Below are positions 1 through 8,745 of a stretch of 44,249 nt of DNA, piece after piece (positions within the stretch are counted from its first letter, which is position 1; every line of letters starts with the position of its first letter). Origin of the DNA: Secundilactobacillus malefermentans DSM 5705 = KCTC 3548 (GTDB lineage Bacteria > Bacillota > Bacilli > Lactobacillales > Lactobacillaceae); assembly GCF_001436395.1 (NCBI RefSeq), contig NZ_AZGJ01000015.1, forward strand, positions 1 to 44,249. The letters run 5' to 3'. The notes beneath the pieces were generated by a model that saw nothing but the letters and a program-made list of their open reading frames with translations, had not been told where the DNA came from and made no database searches. Made by a program: the position numbers and the translations under genes.

Positions 1-34
1 CAATATTTGGGGTTCACTTCATTATTAATATTGA

Positions 35-550
35 TCAAAACTCTTTTTTGACGGATAAATTCATCATAATCGTGTTCTTTTTTTCGCCATCAGGCAGTTG
101 CATCTTCTCGGCTTTTAAGATTTCAAAGCCTGCGCGCTTATAGATATGAATTGCCGCGGCGTTTTCGGCGATGACCGTCAGCCATAATTTACGAAGCTTC
201 GACGTCGTCTGAGCCCAATAAATTGCTTCATCGACTAACATACTCCCTAACCCTTGATTCCAAAATTCTTTTAAGACGCCAACTCCTAATTCCGCTTCTG
301 CTTTTTTGGAATCTGTGCATTGCAGACTTACAACACCAATTAAACTGCCGTCAAAATCAGCAACAATCACCTGATCCAAAGGTGATTGATTAATAAGTTC
401 CAATTGGTCACTTTCTTCTTGAACGGACAACATTGGAATTTGTTCATCAATGGTAATTGTTTCCGTTTCCGATTGAAGCTTATTGAGTAACTCAACTAAG
501 GCTGCTGCATCAGCGCTTTCCACTCCCCGCGCAGTCACTTCTTCACTCAT
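35..550 (-). CDS. GNAT-family N-acetyltransferase
   Basis: Predicted acetyl-CoA-dependent N-acetyltransferase of unknown substrate, about 171 residues. The GNAT core is visible in the second half: a strand with VADFDGSLIGVVSL, then the acetyl-CoA-binding motif A around GVLKEFWNQGLGSMLV (Q/RxxGxG/A type), and a C-terminal AAAIHIYKRAGFE motif typical of RimI-like proteins. I chose ATG 550 because it overlaps the tsaE stop by 8 bases (ATGAGTGA), implying translational coupling. An in-frame ATG at 595 would add 15 residues that do not resemble a GNAT N-terminus, and neither start has a strong Shine-Dalgarno sequence. It is the last gene of the ung-pta-tsaE-gnat group. The substrate could be a small molecule, antibiotic or protein. 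Confidence 0.85.
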   Translation of the reverse strand: MSEEVTARGVESADAAALVELLNKLQSETETITIDEQIPMLSVQEESDQLELINQSPLDQVIVADFDGSLIGVVSLQCTDSKKAEAELGVGVLKEFWNQGLGSMLVDEAIYWAQTTSKLRKLWLTVIAENAAAIHIYKRAGFEILKAEKMQLPDGEKKNTIMMNLSVKKEF

Positions 551-1019
551 TTGAATGTACCAATTTTTGACTGATTTCTTCAAATCTGGAGCCATTTGGT
601 TTTAAAATTAGTTTTCGGTCATTCTCTGCCTGATCATCCTCACGTAAAAAAACAATTCTCAAGTAATTTTCTGGTAAATCTTCATTGATAAACTTCGACC
701 ACTCAACAACGTTAACCCCATCGCCATTAAAATACTCATCAAGTCCAAGTTCATCAGCGCCGCCTTCTTCAAGACGGTAAGCATCCATATGGTACAGTGG
801 CAATCGCCCCTCTTGATATTCGCGAATAATTGTAAAAGTAGGACTTTTGACGTTTTTCTTAATGCCAAGACCACTCGCTAATCCCTTCGTAAAGGTCGTT
901 TTTCCAGCGCCAAGATCTCCGTCTAGTAAAATTAAATCCTTTGCCAACAGGAATGGTGCGAGTTTTTTCCCAAGCTCAAATGTCTGTTCTGAATTTGTTA
1001 CTTCAACTTCATAATCCAA
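543..1019 (-). CDS. tsaE: tRNA threonylcarbamoyladenosine biosynthesis ATPase TsaE
   Basis: ATPase that works with TsaB and TsaD in making the universal t6A37 modification of ANN-decoding tRNAs. The P-loop LDGDLGAGKTTFTKGLA lies near residues 35-50, followed by the family motif VKSPTFTIIREY and, further on, LYHMDAYRLE and the VVEWSKF (Walker B-like) segment. Length (about 158 residues) is normal. I chose TTG at 1019: a GGAGG lies 8 bases upstream, whereas the longer frame would start inside the ribosome binding site. The gene begins just after the pta terminator, whose T-rich tail runs into the ribosome binding site, so it probably depends on read-through or a weak local promoter. The 3' end overlaps the acetyltransferase start by 8 bases. 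Confidence 0.93.
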   Translation of the reverse strand: MDYEVEVTNSEQTFELGKKLAPFLLAKDLILLDGDLGAGKTTFTKGLASGLGIKKNVKSPTFTIIREYQEGRLPLYHMDAYRLEEGGADELGLDEYFNGDGVNVVEWSKFINEDLPENYLRIVFLREDDQAENDRKLILKPNGSRFEEISQKLVHSNE

Positions 1020-1035
1020 ATTATCTTCCTCCAAA

Positions 1036-1077
1036 ATTAAAAATAGCCTCCCAAAAGAGCGCCTTTTGAGGGACTAT
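1036..1077 (-). terminator. Intrinsic terminator after pta
   Basis: On the minus strand an imperfect stem of about 14 bp (arms 1043-1056 and 1064-1077, ATAG...CAAAA / TTTTG...CTAT) is followed by TTTTTAATTTT. It separates pta from tsaE. The T-rich tail runs directly into the GGAGG of tsaE. Confidence 0.8.
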
Positions 1078-1085
1078 CTTAAAAT

Positions 1086-2057
1086 TTATGCATCAAAAGA
1101 TTGCGCAGCAGTGATAATGGCAACTTTATATACATCCTCTTCATTTGCACCACGTGAAAGGTCAGAGACAGGCTTATTTAGTCCTTGTAAAATAGGACCA
1201 ATAGCTTCAAATCCGCCAAAACGCTGTGCAATTTTATAGCCAATATTACCTGATTGTAGTTCAGGGAAAATAAATACGTTAGCATGTCCAGCTACCTTAG
1301 AACCGGGAGCTTTCTTTTCGCCAACTGATGGAACGAAAGCTGCATCAAACTGTAGCTCGCCATCAAGCGCCAAATCAGGGGCTTGTTCATGTGCTAATTT
1401 AGTTGCTTCTTCAACCTTAGTGACCATTTCACCCTTTGCTGAACCCTTAGTTGAGAAGCTAAGTAATGCAACCTTAGGATCGATACCAAAGACCTTAGCA
1501 GTGTGGGCACTTTCAATGCCAACCTCTGCCATACCTGCAGCATCTAATTCAATATTAATGGCACAGTCAGCAAAGACGTAACGTTCTTCACCCTTTTGCA
1601 TAATAAAAGCACCACTAATTCGTTTAACGCCGGGCTTTGTTTTGATAATTTGTAAAGCAGGACGAACGGTGTCCCCGGTTGGATGATTAGCACCTGAAAC
1701 CATGCCATCTGCTTTATCCATATAAACAAGCATCGTTCCAACATAATTAGGATCTTCAAGCATTTTTTTGGCCTGATCTTCAGTGTTCTTTCCGTGACGA
1801 CGTTCTACCAATGACTGTAACATTGCATCATCAGCAGCCACCTTAGGATCCACCACTTGTACCTTGCTTAAATCCCAACTATGACTTGCAGCAAGCTTTT
1901 TAACCTGTTCTGGGTCACCTAAAACAATTGGCGTTACCAAATCGTCTGCCGCTAATCTAACTGCGGCACCAACAATCCGTTCGTCTTCCCCTTCAGGGAA
2001 TACGATTGTTTTCTTTTGCTTGCTAATCTTCTGCTTTAACCCATCAAAAAGTTCCAT
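1086..2057 (-). CDS. pta: Phosphate acetyltransferase
   Basis: Converts acetyl-CoA and phosphate to acetyl phosphate and CoA (reversible), linking pyruvate metabolism to ATP formation through acetate kinase. The protein is about 323 residues, the length of stand-alone EutD/Pta enzymes without the N-terminal P-loop domain of long Pta proteins. Family features include the N-terminal KKTIVFPEGEDERI, the central VSGANHPTGDTVRPAL loop and C-terminal NVFIFPELQSGNIGYKIAQR. ATG 2057 is preceded by GGAGG at 8 bases, and that GGAGG would lie inside the coding sequence if the upstream GTG were used. It lies 57 bases after ung with no clear terminator between them, so co-transcription is likely. A terminator follows. 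Confidence 0.96.
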   Translation of the reverse strand: MELFDGLKQKISKQKKTIVFPEGEDERIVGAAVRLAADDLVTPIVLGDPEQVKKLAASHSWDLSKVQVVDPKVAADDAMLQSLVERRHGKNTEDQAKKMLEDPNYVGTMLVYMDKADGMVSGANHPTGDTVRPALQIIKTKPGVKRISGAFIMQKGEERYVFADCAINIELDAAGMAEVGIESAHTAKVFGIDPKVALLSFSTKGSAKGEMVTKVEEATKLAHEQAPDLALDGELQFDAAFVPSVGEKKAPGSKVAGHANVFIFPELQSGNIGYKIAQRFGGFEAIGPILQGLNKPVSDLSRGANEEDVYKVAIITAAQSFDA

Positions 2058-2114
2058 GTACAAAGCCTCCACTAAATAATATTTCTCAATCTCTCTTATA
2101 GAAATAGCTTGGAC

Positions 2115-2816
2115 TCACTTGTCAGATTGCGTTAATTCAACGTGTTCTGGCAATTGCCAATCAATCGGCGCTTCTCCCATTGATTTTAAGGCGATATTCG
2201 TCTTAGAAAATGGTTTTGAGCCAAAGAATCCACGATTTGCCGAAAGCGGACTCGGATGGACCGATTCAATGACAATGTTCGTCTTGGTATCAATCAACTT
2301 AATCTTATTTTGAGCTGCCCTTCCCCACAAGATAAAGACCACGGGTTCCGAGCGTTGAGACAAAGCTTGAATCGCAGCATCAGTGAGCTGCTCCCATCCC
2401 TTACCTTTATGCGAAAACGCTTGACCATTTCGCACGGTCAACACTGAATTCAGTAAGAGCACTCCCTGCTTCGCCCATTTTTCCAAATAACCATGATTAA
2501 CTGGTTTGATTCCAAGATCTGACTCTAATTCTTTATAAATATTTCGCAAAGATGGGGGAATTTTTTCGCCAGGTAAAACTGAAAAACTTAAGCCATGAGC
2601 TTGATGTGGTTCGTGATATGGATCCTGACCCAAAATAACGACCTTTACCTGACTATATGGCGTCCACTCGAAGGCTTCAAAAATTTGAAACATATCCGGA
2701 TGAATATCATAATTCTGATACTCTTCCTTTAAAAACGCATGCAATTTTTGATAATAAGCTTTCTCAAATTCCGGCTGAAGTACTTCCCACCAGTCATTAT
2801 GAATAAACGGTTTCAT
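2115..2816 (-). CDS. ung: Uracil-DNA glycosylase (family 1)
   Basis: Removes uracil from DNA, the first step of base-excision repair after cytosine deamination or dUTP incorporation. About 233 residues. The water-activating motif GQDPYH is at residues 63-68 (catalytic Asp 65), and the DNA-intercalation motif HPSPLS is at 187-192 with RGFFGS just after. Both are intact, so the enzyme should be active. ATG 2816 has GAGGTG six bases upstream and gives the usual N-terminus; a longer frame would add 13 unconserved residues. It is the first gene of the ung-pta-tsaE-gnat group and diverges from the plus-strand gene at 2937. The shared 120-base intergenic region contains an inverted repeat at 2867-2886. 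Confidence 0.97.
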   Translation of the reverse strand: MKPFIHNDWWEVLQPEFEKAYYQKLHAFLKEEYQNYDIHPDMFQIFEAFEWTPYSQVKVVILGQDPYHEPHQAHGLSFSVLPGEKIPPSLRNIYKELESDLGIKPVNHGYLEKWAKQGVLLLNSVLTVRNGQAFSHKGKGWEQLTDAAIQALSQRSEPVVFILWGRAAQNKIKLIDTKTNIVIESVHPSPLSANRGFFGSKPFSKTNIALKSMGEAPIDWQLPEHVELTQSDK

Positions 2817-2866
2817 TCCCAACACCTCAAGGTTTATTCTATCATAATTTATCACGAAATAACATT

Positions 2867-2886
2867 AACGGATTTATTTCTCCGTT
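2867..2886. promoter_or_regulatory. Inverted repeat between divergent ung and LURP-one gene
   Basis: AACGGA (2867-2872) and TCCGTT (2881-2886) form a perfect 6-bp inverted repeat with an 8-base spacer, roughly midway in the 120-base divergent intergenic region. A TAGAAT-like -10 element lies on the ung side and TATTAT on the plus side. It could be an operator, but no regulator can be named. Confidence 0.35.
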
Positions 2887-2936
2887 CATGATAAACTGTC
2901 TTTAGTAGTATTATTAAACTAGAAACGAGGGATCTT

Positions 2937-3512
2937 ATGCGCAAGCTTTATATCAATCAATCTAGTTTGAAAACGCAAGAATCTGCTGTTGTCCGAGATG
3001 AACAGCGTCAATCCATTTATTTGTTAATCGGTAAATGGGGAATAGCTGCTGATTCCATTTCTGCTTACAATATGCACGGTGGTTTAGTAGCCGAATTAAA
3101 ACAACTTTCAACTGGCCTATTTCCTAAGTTTGATTTGTACGCTTACCAGCATAAAGTTGGAACAGTTTCTAAACATATTGCCTTCCAAAACGAACTAACC
3201 TTTGTTCATGGCTTAAATTGGGTTATAGTCGGAAATCAGCTTAAGGGCGATTATAAGATTTACCATGGATTGAACCTTGTTATGTCTGTTAAATCAGGCG
3301 AATATAATGGTAGCCACAATTATAAGGAGCTCGTAATCTCCGAGATTGAAGATGAACCCGTTTGCGTTTGTCTTGTGGCAATCCTTGATCACTGGGCTCA
3401 CCGTAATCAGCCTTTAAAAAATAGAATAGCATCTCGTCTGAATCCCGGGACAAATTTGGGTCAAGTTCAATATCGAATTACCTCTTGTTCAGATGAAGAC
3501 CATAAAAAATAG
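2937..3512 (+). CDS. LURP-one-related / tubby C-terminal-like protein
   Basis: A 191-residue protein of the LURP-one-related (LOR, tubby-like beta-barrel) family, common and uncharacterised in lactobacilli. The start MRKLYINQSSLK, the alternating short beta strands (YLLIGKWGI, VAELKQLSTGLFPKFDLY, WVIVGNQLKGDYKIYHG, LVMSVKSGEY) and a C-terminal hydrophobic helix VCVCLVAILDHWAH match the 12-strand barrel with a central helix. There is no signal peptide or catalytic motif. The ribosome binding site is GAGGG about 9 bases before the ATG. It is a single gene that diverges from ung and converges on glnQ, with a shared terminator over its stop codon. The molecular function of bacterial LOR proteins is not established; phospholipid scramblase-like folds are only structurally related. 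Confidence 0.75.
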   Translation: MRKLYINQSSLKTQESAVVRDEQRQSIYLLIGKWGIAADSISAYNMHGGLVAELKQLSTGLFPKFDLYAYQHKVGTVSKHIAFQNELTFVHGLNWVIVGNQLKGDYKIYHGLNLVMSVKSGEYNGSHNYKELVISEIEDEPVCVCLVAILDHWAHRNQPLKNRIASRLNPGTNLGQVQYRITSCSDEDHKK

Positions 3513-3543
3513 TCATTCGACTTTATCGAATGGCTATTTTTTT
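3504..3543. terminator. Bidirectional terminator between LURP-one gene and glnQ
   Basis: AAAAAATAGTCATTCGA, a four-base loop and a TCGAATGGCTATTTTTTT arm form a stem with A- and T-runs on both sides, so it can stop transcription from both convergent genes. The plus-strand TAG stop (3510-3512) lies in the stem base, and the glnQ stop lies at its other edge. Confidence 0.85.
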
Positions 3544-4285
3544 ACACGTTCATAACTTTGCTCAAAAAATCTTGCGTCCGGGTATTTTGTGGATGATTAA
3601 ACACCTCATCCGGCGTACCAATCTCTTGAATTTTACCGCCATCCATAAAAGCCACTCGGTCGGCCACTTCTTTAGCAAATCCCATTTCGTGAGTAACGAC
3701 AACCATCGTCATCCCGTTTGTCGCTAAATCCTTCATGACGGCAAGTACATCGCCAACCATTTCAGGATCCAAAGCACTCGTTGGCTCATCAAAGAGCATA
3801 ATCTCTGGTTCCATTGCTAAAGCTCGTGCGATGGCCACTCGCTGCTCCTGTCCACCAGATAGCGAAGCAGGCTTCACATCTGCCTTGTCTGATAGTCCAA
3901 CCTGATCAAGCAAGCGCACAGCACGTTTTTTGGCATCAACTTTTGTTAATTTTTTTAGTTGAACGGGTGCCAGCATAATATTCTCAATCACTGATAAATG
4001 TGGGAACAGATTGAAATGCTGAAAAACCATGCCGATATTTTGTCGGACCTTATTTATATCGGTTTTTTTATCCACAAGATTGTATCCATTGATTTCAATG
4101 ATGCCAGAATTTATTTGTTCAAGGCCGTTCAAACACCGCAATAAAGTTGATTTTCCTGAACCAGAAGGTCCAATCACACAAACAACTTCTTTGGGAGCAA
4201 CTTCTAAATTAATGCCACTTAACACCTCATTGTTGCCATAACTTTTATGGAGTTCTTTAACTGATACCTTTAACTGTTCGTTCAT
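3542..4285 (-). CDS. glnQ: Amino-acid ABC transporter, ATP-binding subunit (GlnQ-like)
   Basis: Cytoplasmic ATPase of a polar amino-acid importer, 247 residues. Walker [10 protein letters not shown] is at residues 39-47, the Q-loop [10 protein letters not shown] near 87-95, the signature [15 protein letters not shown] from 142, Walker B IMLFDEP at 162-168, and the switch histidine in [10 protein letters not shown]. The signature has Glu where Gln is usual (LSGGQEQR against LSGGQQQR), a conservative change. The ATG overlaps the stop of the fused receptor-permease gene by four bases (ATGA), so the two are translationally coupled and form a complete importer. The substrate is probably glutamine, glutamate or another polar amino acid; sequence alone does not decide. 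Confidence 0.92.
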   Translation of the reverse strand: MNEQLKVSVKELHKSYGNNEVLSGINLEVAPKEVVCVIGPSGSGKSTLLRCLNGLEQINSGIIEINGYNLVDKKTDINKVRQNIGMVFQHFNLFPHLSVIENIMLAPVQLKKLTKVDAKKRAVRLLDQVGLSDKADVKPASLSGGQEQRVAIARALAMEPEIMLFDEPTSALDPEMVGDVLAVMKDLATNGMTMVVVTHEMGFAKEVADRVAFMDGGKIQEIGTPDEVFNHPQNTRTQDFLSKVMNV

Positions 4286-5730
4286 ACTTGTGTCCTTCTT
4301 TCAACCCAGTTGGATAGCCAAGTGAGCAACGTAATGATAACAATATAGATAATCGCAATTATCGTCCAAATTTTGAACCCTTCCATATTTCTTGAAATAA
4401 TCACTGTTCCTGTTTCGGTTAATTCAAACAGGCCAATAACGGAAAGAATTGACGTGTCCTTTAAAGTAATGATGAACTGGTTTACAAATGATGGCACCAT
4501 AATCCGTAATCCTTGAGGCATGATAACCCGTCTCATTGCCTTTCCATATGGTAAGCCTAACGACCTTGCAGCTTCCATTTGGCCCTTATCCACAGCTAGG
4601 AATCCACCCCTTACAAACGCACCGGTATAGGCCCCTTCGTTAAGCGTTAATGCAATTATTCCGGCGACTAGCGCAGGTATCTTATTTCCAGTTAGGTTGG
4701 GAAGCCCAATATAAATGAAAAATGCTAGAACCATGAGTGGCATCCCTCGGAAGAGATAAATAATGACTGCCGCTATGCCCTTTGCAATCCGATTTGGAAT
4801 AACACCCAAAACTCCCAGAATAATTCCTAAGATTGTCGCAAAGAAAATTGAAACAACTGTTAATTCAAGCGTTAGAACTAAACCATGTAATAGAGCTGCT
4901 CGATTCGTTTTAACTAACCCAATGAAAGTTCTGCTAGATTTTGAATCAGTCGTTAATTTAGATTTCTTTGATGAAAGATATCGATCAACGATTTTTTTGT
5001 ACGTGCCATCCTTTTTTGCTGCCTTCAGCCCTTTATTGAATTTGCTAAGAAGTAAGGCGTTCTCACCTTTCTTCACGGCAAAACCGTACTTACCAGCTTG
5101 CTGAGGCTTCGTGACAATTTTAAGCCCATCTCCATTTTTAATTCCGTAAGCCATCACAGGATAATCTTCAAAGCATGCAACTGAATTGCCAACTTTAACA
5201 TCATTATACATGGTATTCGAATCGTTAAAATACTTAATTTTAAACCCATATTTAGACTGCAATGATTTCCCATATTCTGCAGCCGTTGTTCCTGTTTTTA
5301 AAGCCACTGTTTTGCCCTTTAATTGCTTATATGTTTTAATTTTACTTTTCTTACCAACAGCCATTACTTCTCCTGAAGAATAATACGGTTCGGAGAAATC
5401 AAATTGTACTCGTCGTTCACTGGTAATATTCATGCCGGCAATAACGCCATCCACTTGTTTTGCCTCAAGTGCTTGTACACATGCGTTAAAGCTCATTGGC
5501 TTTAATTTGTATGTAAAATGCTCCTTCTTTGAAATTTCCTTCAATAAGTCCATATCGATTCCTCGATAACTACCATTATCTGCCCGAAATTCAAATGGCG
5601 CATAAGTTGCATCTGTTGCAATCGTATAATTAGGCTCGCTAGCGGCAGAAACCTTTTGGGCATTACCCATTACCAGCCATACGAGTGTCAAACAAAAGCT
5701 TAAAATAATAACCCAATATTTGCTTCTCAT
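4282..5730 (-). CDS. Amino-acid ABC transporter, fused substrate-binding and permease protein
   Basis: A single 482-residue polypeptide combining receptor and channel. Residues 1-29 form a signal or anchor segment with no lipobox cysteine. Residues about 33-257 are a type-3 periplasmic-binding fold ([14 protein letters not shown] at the start, [34 protein letters not shown]). After a short linker come the permease membrane segments ([20 protein letters not shown] onward) and the EAA loop [19 protein letters not shown] that contacts the ATPase. The layout resembles lactic-acid-bacterial GlnP, but with one binding domain rather than two. It starts the operon with glnQ. GAGG precedes the ATG, and the region just upstream is rich in palindromes. 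Confidence 0.92.
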   Translation of the reverse strand: MRSKYWVIILSFCLTLVWLVMGNAQKVSAASEPNYTIATDATYAPFEFRADNGSYRGIDMDLLKEISKKEHFTYKLKPMSFNACVQALEAKQVDGVIAGMNITSERRVQFDFSEPYYSSGEVMAVGKKSKIKTYKQLKGKTVALKTGTTAAEYGKSLQSKYGFKIKYFNDSNTMYNDVKVGNSVACFEDYPVMAYGIKNGDGLKIVTKPQQAGKYGFAVKKGENALLLSKFNKGLKAAKKDGTYKKIVDRYLSSKKSKLTTDSKSSRTFIGLVKTNRAALLHGLVLTLELTVVSIFFATILGIILGVLGVIPNRIAKGIAAVIIYLFRGMPLMVLAFFIYIGLPNLTGNKIPALVAGIIALTLNEGAYTGAFVRGGFLAVDKGQMEAARSLGLPYGKAMRRVIMPQGLRIMVPSFVNQFIITLKDTSILSVIGLFELTETGTVIISRNMEGFKIWTIIAIIYIVIITLLTWLSNWVERRTQV

Positions 5731-5740
5731 AAAACGACCT

Positions 5741-5779
5741 CATTTCTTGAAATGAATTTCATGTTATAAAACATAACAT
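5741..5779. promoter_or_regulatory. Clustered palindromes upstream of the amino-acid ABC operon
   Basis: Three inverted repeats lie within 40 bases before the ribosome binding site: CATTTCTTGAAATG (5741-5754), GAAATGAATTTC (5749-5760), and ATGTTAT-AAAAC-ATAACAT (5761-5779, 7-bp arms). The first two overlap. Their placement in the expected leader or core-promoter region suggests operator sites for a repressor of amino-acid uptake. The match to the CodY consensus is poor, so no regulator is assigned. Confidence 0.5.
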
Positions 5780-5851
5780 ACATTTTGTGAAAATGCGATA
5801 GTTTTATTAAAATCAAATTAAAATATTGGACGTCATGTTAGGTTAAGTGCA

Positions 5852-5883
5852 CAAAAAAAGCCATGAAAGTTATTTCATGGCTT
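5852..5883 (-). terminator. Intrinsic terminator after smpB
   Basis: On the minus strand AAGCCATGAAA, a four-base loop and TTTCATGGCTT form an 11-bp stem followed by TTTTTTT. It ends the secG-est-rnr-smpB group and insulates it from the ABC transporter operon. Confidence 0.9.
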
Positions 5884-5889
5884 AAATCA

Positions 5890-6363
5890 TCAATAGTGCT
5901 TGAGAACTCTCGCAATTTGTCGATCTTGATCTCGACGCTTGATGGTTTCTCGTTTATCATACTCGTGCTTACCTTCGCCAACTCCTAACAAAACTTTGGC
6001 AAAACCCTTTTTCAGATAAACTTTAAGGGGAACAATGGTAATCCCTTTGTCCATTGTCATCGTTCCGAGCTTTTTAATTTCTTTCTTATGGAGCAACAAC
6101 TTTCGATTTCGCAACGGATCGTGATTGAATCGGTTTCCCTGATCATATTCACTAATGTGAACATTTACGAGCCAGGCCTCACCGTTTCGAATCTGTGCAA
6201 ACCCATCCTTTAAATTAAGTCGTCTCTCACGGGCAGACTTAATTTCAGTACCAGTCAAAACAACGCCAGCCTCGACAGTTTCTAAAATATTATAATCGTG
6301 CCTGGCCTTCTTGTTTTGAGCTAATACATTGTCATCATTTTGTTTCGTTTTCTTTTTTGCCAA
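5890..6363 (-). CDS. smpB: SsrA-binding protein SmpB
   Basis: Binds tmRNA and delivers it to stalled ribosomes for trans-translation. About 157 residues, normal length. The OB-fold core begins with [20 protein letters not shown] and the conserved [18 protein letters not shown]. The C-terminal tail that occupies the mRNA channel is lysine/arginine-rich ([24 protein letters not shown]). I chose TTG at 6363: GAGG lies 8 bases upstream and the product begins [10 protein letters not shown] as in relatives, while the GTG at 6372 sits inside the ribosome binding site. It follows rnr after about 33 bases, the usual pairing because RNase R degrades mRNAs freed by trans-translation. The ssrA gene is not in the window. 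Confidence 0.96.
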   Translation of the reverse strand: MAKKKTKQNDDNVLAQNKKARHDYNILETVEAGVVLTGTEIKSARERRLNLKDGFAQIRNGEAWLVNVHISEYDQGNRFNHDPLRNRKLLLHKKEIKKLGTMTMDKGITIVPLKVYLKKGFAKVLLGVGEGKHEYDKRETIKRRDQDRQIARVLKHY

Positions 6364-6396
6364 ATTCGTCACCTCGATATAAATGGATGCGACGCT

Positions 6397-8742
6397 TTAT
6401 TTTCGCCGACCTTGATTAGATCCGTTTCGATTAGATCTGCTTTTATCATTTGGTCGATTATTTCCGTGCTGTGCGGAATGTTGATTACTTGAATGTGACT
6501 GACCCGGTTTGTGTGAACCACCATTACCACGTCTGGGTCCGCGCGAATGAGATGGGCGCTTTGGAAGTAAATCACTGGTTGGTGTTTCTTCAGGATTTAC
6601 CAGATCAAAATCAACTGCACTCTGTTCCTTATCTACATTGACAACTTTAACCTTAACAGTTTGTCCGATTCGATAAGTTCGTTTTGTATTACGGCCAACT
6701 AGTGCCAGGTACTGTTCAACATACTCGTAGTAATCATCCTGCATTCTACTAATATGAACCAAACCTTCAACCGTGTTGTCCAATTCAATAAACATCCCAA
6801 ATTTCATAACCGAGCTGATAGTGGCAACAAATTCTTCGCCAACGTGATCTGCCATGTATTCAGCTTTCTTCATGGCGTCTGTGTCTCGCTCAGCGTCAAC
6901 CGCACGTCGCTCATTTTCTGAAGAACGAGTGGCAATTTCGTCAAGTAATCCACCATATTTTGCCTTAGATTGCTTGGTTATGCCATTTTCTTCATAGTAG
7001 TGAATTAGTCGATGAACCATAGTATCTGGATATCGTCGAATTGGTGACGTGAAGTGGGTATAAAAGTCCGCTCCCAATCCAAAATGTCCAAGCGATTGAT
7101 CCGTATATCTTGCCTGCTTCAAACTGCGAAGCATCATGACGGAAACAACTGCCTCCTCAGGCTTGCCTGCAACCTGCTTCAAGATTCCTTGCATCGTTTT
7201 AGGACGTAAGTGAGCTGGATCTCCCTTGACGTTAACACCAAATGCCGTCAAGAACTCAAAGAAACTTTTAATTCGATCAGCATCTGGTGTTTCATGAACA
7301 CGGTAAATGAACGGTGCCTTTGCTTGATCATAGTTCTGAGCGACTGTTTCGTTTGCGGCTAACATAAATGATTCAATCATTCTTTCAGCCAAACCACGAA
7401 CTCGAAGCTTAATGTCGACTGCATGACCTTTTTCATCCACAATAATTTCTGCTTCACGGTCATCAAAGTCAATTGCGCCACGGCGCTTACGATGCTTATA
7501 CAAGATTTTGTGTAAAGCACCCATTGTTTCAAACATTGGTACTAATTCAGCGTACTCATCTCTGGTTTTGTCATCATGGGCTTCAAGAATTTGGTTGACC
7601 GCTGTGTAGGTCATACGAGCAGTAGACTTCATCACACTTGGATGAATCCGGTGCTTAATGACGTTACCTTCTTGGTCAATCTCCATTTCACAACTCATAC
7701 AAAGTCGCAAAACGCCTTCATTAAGCGAACAGATTCCGTTTGAGAGTCGTCTAGGCAACATCGGAATAACCCGATCCGTCAGATAAACACTGGTTCCTCG
7801 TTTGAATGCCTCTTGATCAAGCAGTGATCCCTCTTTAACGTAGTGGGAAACATCAGCAATATGGACGCCTAGATGGAAATTACCATTAGGCAGTTTCCAA
7901 GCCGTCACAGCATCATCCAAGTCTTTTGATGATTCACCATCAATCGTAACTAATTTTTGATCAGTGATGTCTTCTCTGCCGGCCATTTCTTCCTCAGTCA
8001 CGTGATCTGGAATTGAATCTGCTTCCTGTAAAACATCCTCAGGGAATTCTGCTGGAATATCATGCGCATAGACAATCTGAAGAATATCAATTCCTGGATC
8101 GTCAACACTACCGATAACTTGATTTGCAACTCCGACCATAGCGAGTGGATGTTGACTATTAGGATATTCAGTAATATCTGCTGTCACAACTTCACCAGGT
8201 GTTGGCTTTAATCCAACGTCCGTTACATAGAACTTGAATCTCTTCAACTTCTTATCAGTAAGTCTTATTTGACCATAATACCCTTGGTCATCATCAGTCT
8301 TTTGAAATTCTCCCACAACATGATCATAGTGGTGAGTGATGATTTTCGTGACTTTTCCTTCTGGACCCTTGTCAGAATGGGGATCTGCACGACGCACAAT
8401 CTCCATTTCGACTTCGTCTCCGTTAAGCGCACTAAGTGTATTGTCCGGTGCAATAAAGGCATCAGATTCAACTTCACTATAGGACACAAAGCCAAAGCCC
8501 TTATCATTACCATGAAAAATACCTGATAATACCAGAGCTGCAGGGTTTAGCTGAAATTTGCCAGTCCCCGTTACAATACTTTGCTTCTCACGTTCTAGAA
8601 CGGCTAGCTCCTGAACAATTAACTTAAATGCCGCTGAACCATGATAACGTAAGGCATCTGAGATTTCTTCAACTGAGTAGCTTTTTTCTGGGTTATTTTG
8701 TAACAACCCGATTATTTGATTTTTTAAATTATTATCTTGCAC
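6397..8742 (-). CDS. rnr: Ribonuclease R
   Basis: Processive 3'-5' exoribonuclease that degrades structured RNA and tmRNA-tagged messages. 781 residues: an N-terminal winged-helix domain (about 1-70), cold-shock OB folds (about 70-240), the RNB catalytic domain starting near 255 with acidic metal ligands in TIDGESSKDLDDA, an S1 domain (about 635-715, FVATISSVMKFGMFIELDN) and a basic, low-complexity tail (about 721-781) rich in Ser, Asn, Gly, Arg and His. It starts with GTG, with GAGGAA about 7 bases upstream. The start lies three bases after the esterase stop and the ribosome binding site is inside the esterase gene, so the two are coupled. Confidence 0.96.
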   Translation of the reverse strand: MQDNNLKNQIIGLLQNNPEKSYSVEEISDALRYHGSAAFKLIVQELAVLEREKQSIVTGTGKFQLNPAALVLSGIFHGNDKGFGFVSYSEVESDAFIAPDNTLSALNGDEVEMEIVRRADPHSDKGPEGKVTKIITHHYDHVVGEFQKTDDDQGYYGQIRLTDKKLKRFKFYVTDVGLKPTPGEVVTADITEYPNSQHPLAMVGVANQVIGSVDDPGIDILQIVYAHDIPAEFPEDVLQEADSIPDHVTEEEMAGREDITDQKLVTIDGESSKDLDDAVTAWKLPNGNFHLGVHIADVSHYVKEGSLLDQEAFKRGTSVYLTDRVIPMLPRRLSNGICSLNEGVLRLCMSCEMEIDQEGNVIKHRIHPSVMKSTARMTYTAVNQILEAHDDKTRDEYAELVPMFETMGALHKILYKHRKRRGAIDFDDREAEIIVDEKGHAVDIKLRVRGLAERMIESFMLAANETVAQNYDQAKAPFIYRVHETPDADRIKSFFEFLTAFGVNVKGDPAHLRPKTMQGILKQVAGKPEEAVVSVMMLRSLKQARYTDQSLGHFGLGADFYTHFTSPIRRYPDTMVHRLIHYYEENGITKQSKAKYGGLLDEIATRSSENERRAVDAERDTDAMKKAEYMADHVGEEFVATISSVMKFGMFIELDNTVEGLVHISRMQDDYYEYVEQYLALVGRNTKRTYRIGQTVKVKVVNVDKEQSAVDFDLVNPEETPTSDLLPKRPSHSRGPRRGNGGSHKPGQSHSSNQHSAQHGNNRPNDKSRSNRNGSNQGRRK

Positions 8743-8745
8743 TTT

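Noticed and set aside
1-34. CAATATT...AATATTG inverted repeat at the left edge as a terminator for the acetyltransferase gene
   Set aside because: The loop is long, the stem is AT-only and no T-run follows on the minus strand within the window.
3830-3860. Variant ABC signature LSGGQEQR as a sign of a non-functional transporter
   Set aside because: Gln to Glu at the sixth position occurs in functional ABC proteins, and all other motifs are intact.
4763-5104. Long open frames antisense to the ABC transporter, and similar ones antisense to clpP, eno, pgk, uvrA and tagO
   Set aside because: They mirror real genes, lack ribosome binding sites, and their products have no recognisable family; they are reading-frame shadows.
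5741-5755. CodY box before the amino-acid transporter
   Set aside because: The best alignment to AATTTTCWGAAAATT has about six mismatches, including central ones.
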